The notes under the pieces were generated by a model. It had not been told where the DNA came from. It worked only from the letters and a program-made list of their open reading frames with translations, and searched no databases. This document shows positions 7,040 to 16,191 of a stretch of DNA of 64,000 nt, piece after piece (the stretch's first letter is position 1; the number at the start of each line of letters is the position of its first letter). The position numbers were made by a program, and so were the translations under genes. This DNA comes from an uncultured Bacteroidales bacterium (GTDB lineage Bacteria; Bacteroidota; Bacteroidia; Bacteroidales; P3), in NCBI GenBank assembly GCA_900314925.1, contig OMXC01000006.1, positions 212,211 through 276,210 of the forward strand, given 5' to 3'.

Positions 7040-9139
7040 ATGAAAAAGAGATGGCTTGTCTTTATCCTGCCGCTGCTGCTGGCGGCCTGCACGCAGAAGG
7101 CTGAACGCATGGAGCTGAGCGACTGGCAGTTTGAATACAACGGGCAGCGTTACCCCGCCACCGTGCCGGGATTCATCCACACAGACCTTATGGCCAACGG
7201 ACTCATCCCCGACCCATACTACGGCACCAACGAGGACTCGGTGCAGTGGGTGAGTGGGCGTGCGTGGGTGTACACGACACGCGTGCTGAAGAAAGACCTG
7301 CCGAAAGACAGGACACAATACCTTGTGTTCGAGGGCGTGGCAGGCACGGCCGAACTGACAATCAACAACGAACTGGTTGGTTATATAGACAACATGTTTG
7401 CACGCTACGAGGTACCGTTTGTGCACGACTTTCCCGGCGACACAATGAATATACGGCTGACCGTCTGGCCACTGCCCGCGGCTACAGGCGACACCAGCGC
7501 CATCATGATGGACGGGGTGCCGATGTCTGACTCGCTGCTCGAGGCCCGGTATGGCATTCCCATCCCCGACCGGCGCGCTTTCTGGCGAATAGCGCCATAC
7601 CAGATGGGTTGGGACTGGGGCCCCGAGCTGCCCACATGCGGCATCTGGAAGCCGGTGTACATCACCAGCAAATCTCAATCAGAACTAAACAATTCTTTTT
7701 GTTCTTTTAGTTCTGATTGGAATAAAATAGAACTCCGGCAGGAGCAGGACTCCATCGGCCGGAGCTTCACCTTCTACCGTGACGGCAAGCCCATCTTCAT
7801 CAAGGGCGCCAACTGGATACCCGTCCACAGCTTCCCCGTTCTGGACGAAGCGCAGAAAGCCCGCTACCGCCACCTCCTCTGCTCCGCCAAGGAGGCGGGG
7901 TTCAACATGGTACGCATCTGGGGCGGCGGCATCTACGAGCACGACTACTTCTACGACCTCTGCGACTCGCTGGGCCTCATGGTCTGGCAGGACTTCGTCT
8001 TCGCCGGCACACCCTATCCCGACAACGAGGAGATGCTGGAGAGCATCCGCGAGGAGGCCCGCCAGCAGGTGGCCCGCCTCTCCAAGCACCCCTGCATCGT
8101 CCTGTGGTGCGGCAACAACGAGGTGAAAAACGGCTGGGAAGACTGGGGTTGGCAGAGCCAATTCAACTGGACGCCCGAGCAGCGCGCCCGCCTGGAGAAG
8201 GCCATGGACACCATCTTCGGCTACTCAAGCACGACGAGCAACACCAGCTCCACCAGCATCCTGGCGAAGGCCGTCCGCGACTGCGACCCGCTGCAGCGCC
8301 CCTACATCACCACCTCGCCGCTCTACGGCTGGGGCCACCCCGAGTGCACCACCCACGGCGACAGCCACTACTGGGGCGTCTGGTGGGGCGAGCTGCCCTT
8401 CGAGGTGTACAAGGAGAAGACAGGCCGCTTCATGAGCGAATACGGATTCCAGAGCTACCCGATGATGAGCTCCATCCGCCAGTTCTGCCCGGAAGACCAG
8501 CTCAACATCGACTCCCCCACCCTGCGCAACCACCAGAAGCACAGCCGCGGCCGCGAAATCATCGACAAGGCCATGCGCCAGTACTACGGCTTCGACAGCC
8601 GCACCCTCGGCCTCGAGGACTACGCCTACGTCAGCCAGCTGCTACAAGCCTGGGGCGTGGGCTACGGCATACTCTGCCACCTCAGCGACCCGCGCTGCAG
8701 CGGCACCCTCTACTGGCAGCTCAACGACTGCTGGCCGGTGGCATCGTGGTCATCCATCGACTATTACGGCAACTGGAAAGCCCTCCAATACCGCGCACAG
8801 GCACTCTACGACGACAACGTCGACCTGAAGAAATGGGGACAATACTACAGCGTCTACCCCAAGGACCGCACCTACGCCGAGCCGAAATACAACATCAGCC
8901 AGGCCTGGCAGAGCGACGGCAGCCTCGTGGTGACCATCAAAGCCGGGAGCGACCTCTACGACGTATACATAGAGACCGTGCCGCACATCGACGGGCATTT
9001 CACACGCAACTTCGTCGACCTCCGCGCCGGCGAGAAGCTGACAGCAAAACTAATCCCCGCCGACCCGGAAGCCGATGTCAGCGGAGTGAAGATTGCAATA
9101 AAGACACTAAATGATATATACCGTCACAACGGCAGGTAG
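7040..9139 (+). CDS. GH2 beta-mannosidase-like lipoprotein, apparently lacking two Ig-like domains
   Basis: A 699-residue protein starting with a lipoprotein signal (MKKRWLVFILPLLLAACTQ, lipobox LAAC), so probably an envelope protein. An N-terminal sugar-binding domain (about 21-212) is followed by the TIM-barrel catalytic domain. Acid/base Glu is in LWCGNNE and the nucleophile Glu in MSEYGFQSYP, so activity is plausible. Usual Bacteroides enzymes have about 860 residues. Here the Ig-like domain between the sugar-binding domain and barrel is replaced by about 30 low-complexity residues encoded over an inverted repeat (7676-7719). The domain after the barrel also appears missing. It removes mannose from beta-mannosides if active. 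Its 3' end overlaps rsmG by 16 bases, tail to tail. Confidence 0.85.
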   Translation: MKKRWLVFILPLLLAACTQKAERMELSDWQFEYNGQRYPATVPGFIHTDLMANGLIPDPYYGTNEDSVQWVSGRAWVYTTRVLKKDLPKDRTQYLVFEGVAGTAELTINNELVGYIDNMFARYEVPFVHDFPGDTMNIRLTVWPLPAATGDTSAIMMDGVPMSDSLLEARYGIPIPDRRAFWRIAPYQMGWDWGPELPTCGIWKPVYITSKSQSELNNSFCSFSSDWNKIELRQEQDSIGRSFTFYRDGKPIFIKGANWIPVHSFPVLDEAQKARYRHLLCSAKEAGFNMVRIWGGGIYEHDYFYDLCDSLGLMVWQDFVFAGTPYPDNEEMLESIREEARQQVARLSKHPCIVLWCGNNEVKNGWEDWGWQSQFNWTPEQRARLEKAMDTIFGYSSTTSNTSSTSILAKAVRDCDPLQRPYITTSPLYGWGHPECTTHGDSHYWGVWWGELPFEVYKEKTGRFMSEYGFQSYPMMSSIRQFCPEDQLNIDSPTLRNHQKHSRGREIIDKAMRQYYGFDSRTLGLEDYAYVSQLLQAWGVGYGILCHLSDPRCSGTLYWQLNDCWPVASWSSIDYYGNWKALQYRAQALYDDNVDLKKWGQYYSVYPKDRTYAEPKYNISQAWQSDGSLVVTIKAGSDLYDVYIETVPHIDGHFTRNFVDLRAGEKLTAKLIPADPEADVSGVKIAIKTLNDIYRHNGR
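7676..7719. repeat. Perfect 14-bp inverted repeat inside the beta-mannosidase
   Basis: CAATCAGAACTAAA at 7676-7689 is the exact reverse complement of 7706-7719, with a 16-nt T-rich spacer. The surrounding bases are AT-rich against a GC-rich gene. It lies where the second domain of the family should be. Confidence 0.9.
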
Positions 9140-9744
9140 ATGACCTTCTTGGTCTCGAACCACTCGCCGTCGAACCACTCACCGATGTCCCAGGTCTTCA
9201 CCTTGTGACGGAAGGCGAAGAGCTCGTTGGTGAGGTCGCCGCCTTTCAGATAGAGGATGCCGTTGCGCAGGGTGTTGTACTGCGTCTTGGACACCTTCTT
9301 CTTCACCCAAGGCACAAACTCGCCCAGCGTGGTGACGGCCCTCGACACCACGAAGTCGTACTCGCCGTCCAGCTGCTCGGCCCTCGTCTGCATGGCCTTG
9401 GTGTTCTTCAAGCCAAGCCTCTCGACAACGTCATTCACCACCTTTATCTTCTTGCCGATGGAGTCAACCAGCGTGAAGCGTGCCTCCGGGAACATAACCG
9501 CCAGCGGCACACCGGGGAAGCCTCCTCCTGTGCCCACGTCGAGCACCTCGGTCATCGGGGCGAAACGTATGGCTTTGGCTATGGCGAGTGAGTGCAGCAC
9601 ATGGTGCTCGTAGAAGTTCTCCATGTCCTTGCGCGAGATAACGTTGATCTGCGCGTTCCACTCCTCGTACAAAGGCAACAGAGCGGCAAACTGCTCGCGC
9701 TGCCGCTCCGTAAGTTCCGGGAAGTATTTCAGAATAAAATCCAC
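9124..9744 (-). CDS. rsmG: 16S rRNA (guanine(527)-N(7))-methyltransferase RsmG
   Basis: A 206-residue protein with the RsmG pattern: NVISRKDMENFYEHHVLHSLAI near the N-terminus, the SAM-binding motif LDVGTGGGFPGVPLA, then VVSRAVTTL and a C-terminal LKGG segment. It methylates N7 of G527 in the 530 loop of 16S rRNA, using S-adenosylmethionine. It lies 13 bases downstream of rpoD on the same strand, so the two may be co-transcribed. Its end overlaps the convergent beta-mannosidase. Confidence 0.95.
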   Translation of the reverse strand: MDFILKYFPELTERQREQFAALLPLYEEWNAQINVISRKDMENFYEHHVLHSLAIAKAIRFAPMTEVLDVGTGGGFPGVPLAVMFPEARFTLVDSIGKKIKVVNDVVERLGLKNTKAMQTRAEQLDGEYDFVVSRAVTTLGEFVPWVKKKVSKTQYNTLRNGILYLKGGDLTNELFAFRHKVKTWDIGEWFDGEWFETKKVIYLPL

Positions 9745-9757
9745 CCTTCGACAAGCA

Positions 9758-10618
9758 TTACAGATACGCCTTCAGGTGCTTGCTCTTCGAGCTGTTCTTC
9801 AGGCGCTTGATACCCTTCTCCTTTATCTGGCGCACGCGCTCGCGGGTGAGGTTGAACTTCATGGCGATCTCGTCAAGGCTCAGTGGGTGCGGCTGGCCTA
9901 TGCCGAAGTACATCCTGATGACCTCGCGTTCTATCTCTGTCAGCGTCGACAGACAGCGCTCTATCTCCTGCGAGAGGCTCTCCTGCATCAGCTTGTCGTC
10001 CGTCGGCGGAGTGTCCTCGTTGGGCAGCACGTCGACAAAGTTGACATCCTCGTCGCTCGCCAGGGGTGCGTCGATGCTCACATGACGGCCGCTGATGTTC
10101 AGTATGGCTTTGATCTTGTCTTCGGGTATGTCGAGCAGCTCGGCCAGTTCCTCCTCTGATGGCGGACGCTCCAGCTGCTGCTCCAGCTTGCTTATCTCCT
10201 TTTTCAGCTTGTTGAGGGCGCCAAGCTGGTTGCTCGGCAGTCGCACGATGCGGCTGTTCTCGGCGATGGCCTGCAGTATGCTCTGGCGTATCCACCACAC
10301 GGCATAGCTGATGAACTTGAAGCCGCGCGTCTCGTCGAAGCGCTTTGCGGCCTTTATCAATCCCACATTGCCCTCGTTGATGAGGTCTGGCAGGCTGAGG
10401 CCCTGGTTCTGGTACTGCTTGGCCACAGACACCACGAACCTCAGGTTGGCCTTGGTCAGGCGCTCTAGCGCCGCCTGGTCGCCCTGCTTGATGCGCTGCG
10501 CCAGCTGCACCTCCTGCTCCGGCGTCAGCAGTTCCTCGCTGCAGATGTCCTGCAAGTATTTGTCCAGCGACTTGATGTCGCGGTTGGTTATCGAATGGGT
10601 AATCTTCAGTTGTCTCAT
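9758..10618 (-). CDS. rpoD: RNA polymerase primary sigma factor (RpoD/SigA type)
   Basis: A 286-residue sigma-70 factor, the short size typical of Bacteroidota primary sigma factors, with no large region 1.1. Region 1.2/2 includes [43 protein letters not shown], and the promoter-recognition helix [17 protein letters not shown]. Region 4 includes [28 protein letters not shown]. It directs transcription from the phylum's TTTG/TAnnTTTG promoters, which occur all over this window. The gene is followed by rsmG after 13 bases. Confidence 0.95.
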   Translation of the reverse strand: MRQLKITHSITNRDIKSLDKYLQDICSEELLTPEQEVQLAQRIKQGDQAALERLTKANLRFVVSVAKQYQNQGLSLPDLINEGNVGLIKAAKRFDETRGFKFISYAVWWIRQSILQAIAENSRIVRLPSNQLGALNKLKKEISKLEQQLERPPSEEELAELLDIPEDKIKAILNISGRHVSIDAPLASDEDVNFVDVLPNEDTPPTDDKLMQESLSQEIERCLSTLTEIEREVIRMYFGIGQPHPLSLDEIAMKFNLTRERVRQIKEKGIKRLKNSSKSKHLKAYL

Positions 10619-10734
10619 AGGCCTTTCACTTAAAACATACAGCTTACTGCTTGTTTTTTATCGCTATAACGCAGTTTTCGCGTTTTTGTTTCATGTCTTA
10701 TAACGTTTATTGTGGAAAAATATTTTGCCCTATC

Positions 10735-10767
10735 GGAAAATTATTGCAAAAGATGTCGTATTTTTGC
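10735..10767 (+). promoter_or_regulatory. Bacteroidota-type promoter for the 10829 lipoprotein
   Basis: The -7 box TATTTTTGC lies about 65 bases upstream of the start codon, giving a 5' leader of roughly 55 nt. Confidence 0.65.
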
Positions 10768-10828
10768 AGCCGGAAACAATAAACAAGCCTCCAAGGCGTT
10801 AATAGCAACAAACAAAAAAAAACATACA

Positions 10829-11302
10829 ATGAAAAAGAACACCTTAAGACTTACCGTCATTGCCCTTGTGGCTGCCGTCTGCGCGCCCATGTTCCTCACG
10901 TCGTGCAGCAAGGATGTCAACACCCGCGTGGCCACCTTCACCATCACCAACGACATGTGGGAGCAGCGAGATGACATGAACTACTACTGCGATTTCGCAT
11001 GGAATGCACTCGACAACGACGCACTCTCCGTGGGCACCGTCAACGCCTATTACCTCCTCACCTCCGGCGGCAGCGAATACCAGCAGCCCCTGCCCTACAT
11101 CTATTATCCCGACGCCCCGTTCCAAGATGTCGACTCCGTCATTGCCGGCACATGGGTGCCGCAGAGCGTCAACATCCGCTATGATGTCTCACAGGGCCGC
11201 ATCACCTTCATGTTCTGCGACCTCGGCTACTACCAGACCTACCGCAACGACCTGCCCACCATGCGTTTCCGCGCCGTAGTGACATACCCCGTGGAGTATT
11301 GA
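10829..11302 (+). CDS. Hypothetical lipoprotein (NigD-like size, not assigned)
   Basis: A 157-residue protein. The signal MKKNTLRLTVIALVAAVCAPMFLTSCSK has a lipobox ending LTSC, so the mature protein is lipid-anchored. The remainder is rich in Asp, Tyr and aromatic residues (NDMWEQRDDMNYYCDFAWNALD, FMFCDLGYYQTYR) and looks beta-stranded. I do not recognise a domain with certainty. The start was set at the lysine-rich signal; upstream in-frame residues lie on the promoter side. A strong terminator follows at 11322. Confidence 0.75.
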   Translation: MKKNTLRLTVIALVAAVCAPMFLTSCSKDVNTRVATFTITNDMWEQRDDMNYYCDFAWNALDNDALSVGTVNAYYLLTSGGSEYQQPLPYIYYPDAPFQDVDSVIAGTWVPQSVNIRYDVSQGRITFMFCDLGYYQTYRNDLPTMRFRAVVTYPVEY

Positions 11303-11321
11303 CACAACTCCCATAGAAACA

Positions 11322-11359
11322 GAGAGGCCGCAACTCACGAGTTGCGGCCTCTTCTTTTA
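11322..11359. terminator. Bidirectional terminator between lipoprotein and folD
   Basis: A perfect 12-bp hairpin GAGGCCGCAACT/AGTTGCGGCCTC with a 4-nt loop, followed by TTCTTTT on the + strand. It lies between convergent genes. Confidence 0.9.
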
Positions 11360-11371
11360 TCCCACGCTTGA

Positions 11372-12241
11372 TTATCTGCGTTTGTATGCCTTCAACGTGT
11401 TCTCCAGCAGGCTCACTATCGTCAGCGGGCCTACGCCGCCGGGCACCGGGGTCGTCCAGCTGCACTTGGCGTCAACCTCGCTGTGTTTCACGTCGCCGAT
11501 GACACGGTAGCCGTTCTTCTTCGTGGCATCGGGCACACGGTGTATGCCAACGTCCACCAGCACAGCGCCTTCCTTAACCATGTCGGCAGTGACGAACTCG
11601 GGCTTGCCGATGGCCACAACCAGTATGTCGGCCTGACGCGTCAGTTCCGCGAGGTTCTGCGTCTTGCTGTGGCACATGGTCACCGTGCAGTCGAAGCCCT
11701 TGCGGCTCAGCAGGTTGGCGGCGGGTGTACCCACGATGTTGGAGCGCCCGAGCACCACACAGTGCTTGCCGGCGGTCTCTATGCCGTAGCGCTTCAGCAG
11801 GGTGCAGATGCCCATGGGCGTGGCGGGCACGAAGCACTCCTCGCCGAGCACCATGCGGCCTATGTTGATGGGCGTGAAGCCGTCAACGTCCTTTTCGGGC
11901 GAGATGGCATTGATGACACGCTGCTCGTTGATGTGCTTGGGCAGCGGCAGCTGCACGATGAAGCCGTCGATGTCGGGGTCGTTGTTGAGGAACTCTATCG
12001 TCTCCAGCAGCTGCTCCTCGGTGGTCTTCTCGCTCATGCGGTACACGCTCGAGGTGAACCCCACCTCCTTGCTCGACTTCTCCTTGTTGGCCACGTAGGT
12101 CATGCTGGCACCGTCCTCGCCTACAATAACTGCTGCCAGGTGCGGTGCACGGTGGCCCTGCTGGGTCAGCTGGCGCACCTCGCCGGCTATCTCTTCCTTG
12201 ATCTGCAAAGCCATCGCTTTGCCGTCCAACAAATTAGTCAT
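11372..12241 (-). CDS. folD: Bifunctional methylenetetrahydrofolate dehydrogenase/cyclohydrolase
   Basis: A 289-residue FolD. The N-terminal part has [25 protein letters not shown] with the catalytic YxxxK (YVANK). It continues with [26 protein letters not shown], the NADP-binding segment [18 protein letters not shown], and the terminal [12 protein letters not shown] block. It interconverts 5,10-methylene-THF and 10-formyl-THF via methenyl-THF, linking serine/glycine carbon to purines. It lies downstream of ffh on the same strand, separated by a 7-bp-period repeat region. Confidence 0.96.
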   Translation of the reverse strand: MTNLLDGKAMALQIKEEIAGEVRQLTQQGHRAPHLAAVIVGEDGASMTYVANKEKSSKEVGFTSSVYRMSEKTTEEQLLETIEFLNNDPDIDGFIVQLPLPKHINEQRVINAISPEKDVDGFTPINIGRMVLGEECFVPATPMGICTLLKRYGIETAGKHCVVLGRSNIVGTPAANLLSRKGFDCTVTMCHSKTQNLAELTRQADILVVAIGKPEFVTADMVKEGAVLVDVGIHRVPDATKKNGYRVIGDVKHSEVDAKCSWTTPVPGGVGPLTIVSLLENTLKAYKRR

Positions 12242-12249
12242 ATTATATG

Positions 12250-12332
12250 GTTTGAAGTTTAAGGTTTAAGGTTTAAAGTTCAAGGTTTAAGGTTCAAACA
12301 CACAGCCCGCAGCTTACAGCTCGCGGCTCAAA
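12250..12332. repeat. 7-bp-period array between folD and ffh
   Basis: Exactly seven units (49 nt, 12250-12298) of GTTTAAG variants with almost no C on the + strand. After 6 bases come four further GC-richer heptamers (GCCCGCA, GCTTACA, GCTCGCG, GCTCAAA). Confidence 0.9.
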
Positions 12333-12350
12333 ACACACTAATCACAGAGG

Positions 12351-13667
12351 TCACCTTCTTCTCATCGGCATCCTGCCGCCGTTCTTGCTGACCATCTTCA
12401 TCATCTTGCGCGTGTCCTCAAACTGTTTGAGGAAGCGGTTGAGTTCCTGTATCGTGCGGCCGCTGCCGGCGGCGATGCGCTGCTTGCGGCTACCGTTGAG
12501 GCAGCCCGGATGCTGCCGTTCGTAGGGCGTCATGCTGCCTATCATGGCCTCGATGGGCTTGAAGGCATCGTCGCTGATCTCCACGTTCTTGGTGAGCTTG
12601 TCCATGCCGGGGATCATGCCTATAAGGTCTTTCATCGACCCCATCTTCTTGATCTGCGCCACCTGGCTCAGGAAGTCCTCGAAGTTGTACTCGTTCTGCA
12701 TCAACTTCTTGGAGAGCTTGCGCGCCTCCTGCTCGTCATACTGGGCTTCGGCCCTCTCCACGAGGCTCACCACGTCGCCCATGCCGAGGATGCGGTTGGC
12801 CATGCGGTCGGGGTGGAACACATCGAGGGCGTCCATCTTCTCGCCGACGCCGACGAACTTGATGGGCTTCTGCACCGTGTAGCGTATCGTCAGCGCCGCA
12901 CCGCCGCGGGTGTCGCCGTCGAGCTTGGTGAGCACCACGCCGTCGAAGTCTATCCTGTCGTTGAAGGCCTTGGCCGTGTTCACGGCATCCTGGCCCGTCA
13001 TGGCGTCAACCACGAAGAGGGTCTCCTGCGGCTGCAGCTCGCGCTTCAGGGCCGCAATCTCGTCCATCATCTCCTCGTCCACCGCCAGTCGGCCGGCGGT
13101 ATCGACGATGACCACGTTCACCCCCTTGCCCTTGGCCTCGGCGATGGCGTGCTTGGCAATCTCCACGGGGTTCTTCGACCCCTCCTCGGTGTACACCGGC
13201 ACACCGACTTGCTCACCGAGCGTCTGCAGCTGGCTGATGGCCGCCGGACGGTACACGTCGCCAGCCACCAGCATCACCTGGCGCCCGCGCTTGGTCTTCA
13301 GCAGGTTGGCCAGCTTGGCGCTGAAGGTCGTCTTACCGGAACCCTGCAAGCCGGCGATGAGCACCACCGCGGGCTGGCCCTTGACGTTGATGTCCACGCT
13401 CTCGGAGCCCATCAGTCTGGTAAGCTCCTCGTGCACAATCTTCACCATCAGCTGTCCCGGCTCGATGCTCGTGATGACGTTGCGGCCCAGGGCTTCGGCC
13501 TTCACCTTGTCAGTGAATTCCTTGGCTATCGGATAGCTCACATCGGCGTCGAGCAACGCCTTGCGCACCTCCTTGACGGTCTCCGCAACGTTAATATCGG
13601 TGATGCTCCCCTTGCCGCGAAGGGTATGCAACGCTTTCTCTATCTTGCTACTAAGGTTCTCAAACAT
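12351..13667 (-). CDS. ffh: Signal recognition particle protein Ffh
   Basis: A 438-residue SRP54/Ffh. The N domain leads into the GTPase domain with GLQGSGKTTFSAKLA (P-loop), VDTAGRLAVDEEMM, and TKLDGDTRGGAAL. The C-terminal methionine-rich M domain (about 300-438) includes MGSMKDLIGMIPGM and ends KMVSKNGGRMPMRRR. It binds 4.5S RNA and hydrophobic signal sequences on ribosomes and delivers them to FtsY at the membrane. A TATATTTGC -7 box lies on the minus strand about 30 bases upstream. Confidence 0.96.
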   Translation of the reverse strand: MFENLSSKIEKALHTLRGKGSITDINVAETVKEVRKALLDADVSYPIAKEFTDKVKAEALGRNVITSIEPGQLMVKIVHEELTRLMGSESVDINVKGQPAVVLIAGLQGSGKTTFSAKLANLLKTKRGRQVMLVAGDVYRPAAISQLQTLGEQVGVPVYTEEGSKNPVEIAKHAIAEAKGKGVNVVIVDTAGRLAVDEEMMDEIAALKRELQPQETLFVVDAMTGQDAVNTAKAFNDRIDFDGVVLTKLDGDTRGGAALTIRYTVQKPIKFVGVGEKMDALDVFHPDRMANRILGMGDVVSLVERAEAQYDEQEARKLSKKLMQNEYNFEDFLSQVAQIKKMGSMKDLIGMIPGMDKLTKNVEISDDAFKPIEAMIGSMTPYERQHPGCLNGSRKQRIAAGSGRTIQELNRFLKQFEDTRKMMKMVSKNGGRMPMRRR

Positions 13668-13783
13668 ACTCCACGATGCTATTTAATCAAACTGCAAATA
13701 TACGAAATAATTTTCAATAATAAACTAAAAAATAATAAATACCCCCTGCCCGCCCGTACTGCCGGAAAAAGACACCGAAATCG

Positions 13784-13879
13784 CTACGGAGTCTCCTCGG
13801 CCCCCCTACGGGGTTTCTACGGCGTTCCACTGAAGAACGGCCGAAGGGACTCCGTAGGGGGGCCGAAGGGGCTCCGTAG
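13784..13879. repeat. GC-rich inverted array of 11-bp units
   Basis: Four units around CTACGG (13784-13827), an 8-nt centre, then four units around CCGTAGGGG/CCGAAGGGG (13836-13879) in opposite sense. It fills much of the 13668-13902 gap between ffh and the DUF4105 gene. Confidence 0.85.
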
Positions 13880-13902
13880 AGAAGCCGCTGAAAGGCTGAC
13901 AG

Positions 13903-15048
13903 TCAGTGCTTTGCAGAGAAGAGCAAAATGCCGGCGCGCAGCATCAGCATGATAATCAGCGGGATAATGGCAACCGAGAGGCCGCACCACACCACCCATA
14001 CGGCGGCGGCGAGGAACATGGCTTCCTGCAGCCAGAGGGCCCAGCGGGGGCTGCGCTCGAGGCGTATGGCTATCAGGATGAGCAACGGCGAGAGCCACAA
14101 GATGTTGAGGTTCCACTGGGTGCACCAGTGGTCGGTGCCGAACCACATGAAGCAGAGGAAGAGGCCGCAAAGCCCCGCGACGACGAACAGCAGGCGGTCG
14201 ACGATGCGGAAGACGAGAGGCGGTATGCCGAAGCGTCTGCCGCAGGCTGTCAGCACGGCCACCACGGCCAGCAGCAAGGCGAAGGCCACCACTGGCGGGA
14301 AGCTGGCTTTCAGCGGGGTGCGCCCCTTGGTGAGCACGGGGTGCGAAGGGCCGACGATGGCAGGGGCCGACCATTCGCCCGAGGTGGTGCACTGCGCCAG
14401 CTCGGCCTCCATCTCGGCGGGGAGGAACATGCGCTCCGGGGCCGTGCAGCGGTGGTCGGTGGGCAGGCCGAAGAGCAGGTCGATGCCGAGGCGCCACCAT
14501 TCCATGCTGTCCTTCAGGCAGGTGGCCAGCAACTGGCGGTAGCTCCTGGGCTCGGCCGAGCGCTGCAGGACGGTGTCCTGAGCCCAGGCGCTGTAGACGA
14601 TGTCTCGCACCCGCGTGGCGCAGTTGTCGCGCAGGAAGTCGTAGCGGTAGTAGCGGTACTCGGGCTGGTAGTTGGTCTCCAGCAGCAGGAAGAGGTTACG
14701 CACCTGCCCGGCCTCGAAGGTTAGCGGCTGCTCGCTGACGGGGCGCCCGTACCAGGTGTACTCGTCGATGAATTCGGCGTATGTGGTGCGGCTGAGCTGG
14801 TAGTCGAGCTGGCCGCGCATAAACTTCCAGTAGAAGTGCGGCGTGCTGAAGTCGAAGGTGCCGTAGTTGTATACCAGGTCGAGCCCACTGGCGGGGTCGA
14901 CGATGCGTATGGCGCTGTGGCCGAAGGAGGTGTAGAAGTCATTGCCCGGGCCGCAGGTGAGCACACTGGCCTTGGCGCTGTCGCTCAGCACCTGCGCGCC
15001 GGCGGCGACAGGCAGCAGCAGCGCCAGCAACAATAATATACGTTTCAT
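13903..15048 (-). CDS. DUF4105 / Lnb N-terminal periplasmic-domain membrane protein
   Basis: A 381-residue protein from the ATG giving MKRILLLLALLLPVAAGAQ, a signal peptide. The periplasmic domain (about 20-260) has LTCGPGNDFYTSFGHSAIRI and FLRDNCATRVRD, the conserved His and Cys blocks of the DUF4105/Lnb family. About five transmembrane helices follow at the C-terminus. Relatives include Lnb, which moves an acyl chain to the N-terminus of lipoproteins; a lipoprotein-modification role is plausible but inferred. The upstream in-frame Met was rejected because it precedes a normal signal peptide. It lies downstream of mscS on the same strand. Confidence 0.85.
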   Translation of the reverse strand: MKRILLLLALLLPVAAGAQVLSDSAKASVLTCGPGNDFYTSFGHSAIRIVDPASGLDLVYNYGTFDFSTPHFYWKFMRGQLDYQLSRTTYAEFIDEYTWYGRPVSEQPLTFEAGQVRNLFLLLETNYQPEYRYYRYDFLRDNCATRVRDIVYSAWAQDTVLQRSAEPRSYRQLLATCLKDSMEWWRLGIDLLFGLPTDHRCTAPERMFLPAEMEAELAQCTTSGEWSAPAIVGPSHPVLTKGRTPLKASFPPVVAFALLLAVVAVLTACGRRFGIPPLVFRIVDRLLFVVAGLCGLFLCFMWFGTDHWCTQWNLNILWLSPLLILIAIRLERSPRWALWLQEAMFLAAAVWVVWCGLSVAIIPLIIMLMLRAGILLFSAKH

Positions 15049-15098
15049 GGTGTTCTTTTTTATCATCGGGTCGACATAGACCATCGTGTCTTATGGCG

Positions 15099-16184
15099 TC
15101 AGGCGCCGGTGCCCATGGCTTCGCCAGCCACGACGTCGGGACGCTTGACCCCCTCGCGGGGCTCCATGTGTATGGGGGCGCTCTCGGTGGCGTTGTGCAC
15201 GGTGACCTGCGGGAAGGGTATCTCGACGCCGGCATTGTTGAAGGCTATGTAGATGTCCTCGCGGATGTGCTCCCAGACGGTCCAGTAGTCCTCCACCTTG
15301 GTCCAGAGCCAGAGGGTGATGTCCACAGAGCTGTCGCCGAGATTGCTCACGGCCACCGAAGGTTTCTTGGGGTCCCAGCTGATCAGGGGCTCGGCCTTGA
15401 TGACGTCCCAGAGCACCTCTTTGGCCTTGCGCAGGTCGGTGCCGTAGGCCACGGAGGCCACCACGTCGAGGCGTATCTTAGGCTCTTTGGTGTGGTTGAT
15501 GAGGCTCTTGGTGGCCAGCTCGCTGTTGGGGATGATGATGGTGCGGCCGTTGAAGGGGCGCATGATGGTGTGGAAGATGCGTATCTCCTTGATGTATCCC
15601 TTGTAGGAGCCGCATTCTATGTAGTCGTCAACCTTGAAGGGTTTCATGAGCAGGATGATGACGCCGCCGGCGAAGTTCTGCAGGGTGCCCTGGAGGGCCA
15701 TGCCCACGGCCAGGCCCATGGCGCCGAGGAGGGCTATGAAGGAGGTGGCCTTGATGCCGATGACGTCCATGGCCATGATGATGATCATCGCCTTGAGCAG
15801 CACGTCGGTCAGCGAGCCGAGGAAGCTCTTGAGACTGGGCTCGGCGTTGCGGCGGTCGAGGCCGCGCATGATGACGCGTTTGAGCATCTTGACGAGCTTG
15901 AAGCCTATCCAGAGGATGAGGATGGCCACGAGGAGCTTGGGGACGAACTGTACGGTGAGCTGCGTGAGTTCGCGGAGGCCGTCGCGGAGGATGGTGTTCT
16001 CGCCGGTGACCACAGCCTTGAGGTCGGAGACGTCCATGTTGCGGAGGCTATCCTTGATGGCGTTTGAGATGCTGTCCTGAGTGTGCACCATCTGGCCGAA
16101 TTCGTCCTTGGGCACTATGGTGTCAGGCTTCTGTGCCGCAGCGGCGGCGATGAGTGTGGGTGTGTTGTCGTCTAATAGTATCAT
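15099..16184 (-). CDS. Mechanosensitive ion channel family protein (MscS type)
   Basis: A 361-residue inner-membrane protein. After an N-terminal segment, transmembrane helices lead to the pore helix region LGAMGLAVGMALQGTLQNFAGGVIILLMKPF, the MscS hallmark, then the cytoplasmic beta domain (FKVDDYIECGSYKGYIKEI, RTIIIPNSELATKSLINHT) and the alpha/beta C-terminal domain. Such channels open under membrane tension and release solutes on osmotic downshift. It starts 7 bases after the stop of the SDR gene, so co-transcription is likely. Confidence 0.93.
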   Translation of the reverse strand: MILLDDNTPTLIAAAAAQKPDTIVPKDEFGQMVHTQDSISNAIKDSLRNMDVSDLKAVVTGENTILRDGLRELTQLTVQFVPKLLVAILILWIGFKLVKMLKRVIMRGLDRRNAEPSLKSFLGSLTDVLLKAMIIIMAMDVIGIKATSFIALLGAMGLAVGMALQGTLQNFAGGVIILLMKPFKVDDYIECGSYKGYIKEIRIFHTIMRPFNGRTIIIPNSELATKSLINHTKEPKIRLDVVASVAYGTDLRKAKEVLWDVIKAEPLISWDPKKPSVAVSNLGDSSVDITLWLWTKVEDYWTVWEHIREDIYIAFNNAGVEIPFPQVTVHNATESAPIHMEPREGVKRPDVVAGEAMGTGA

Positions 16185-16191
16185 TATTGTA

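Noticed and set aside
9124..9139. Tail-to-tail overlap of beta-mannosidase and rsmG as a special antisense control
   Set aside because: A 16-base convergent overlap is common in compact genomes and no extra signal supports regulation.
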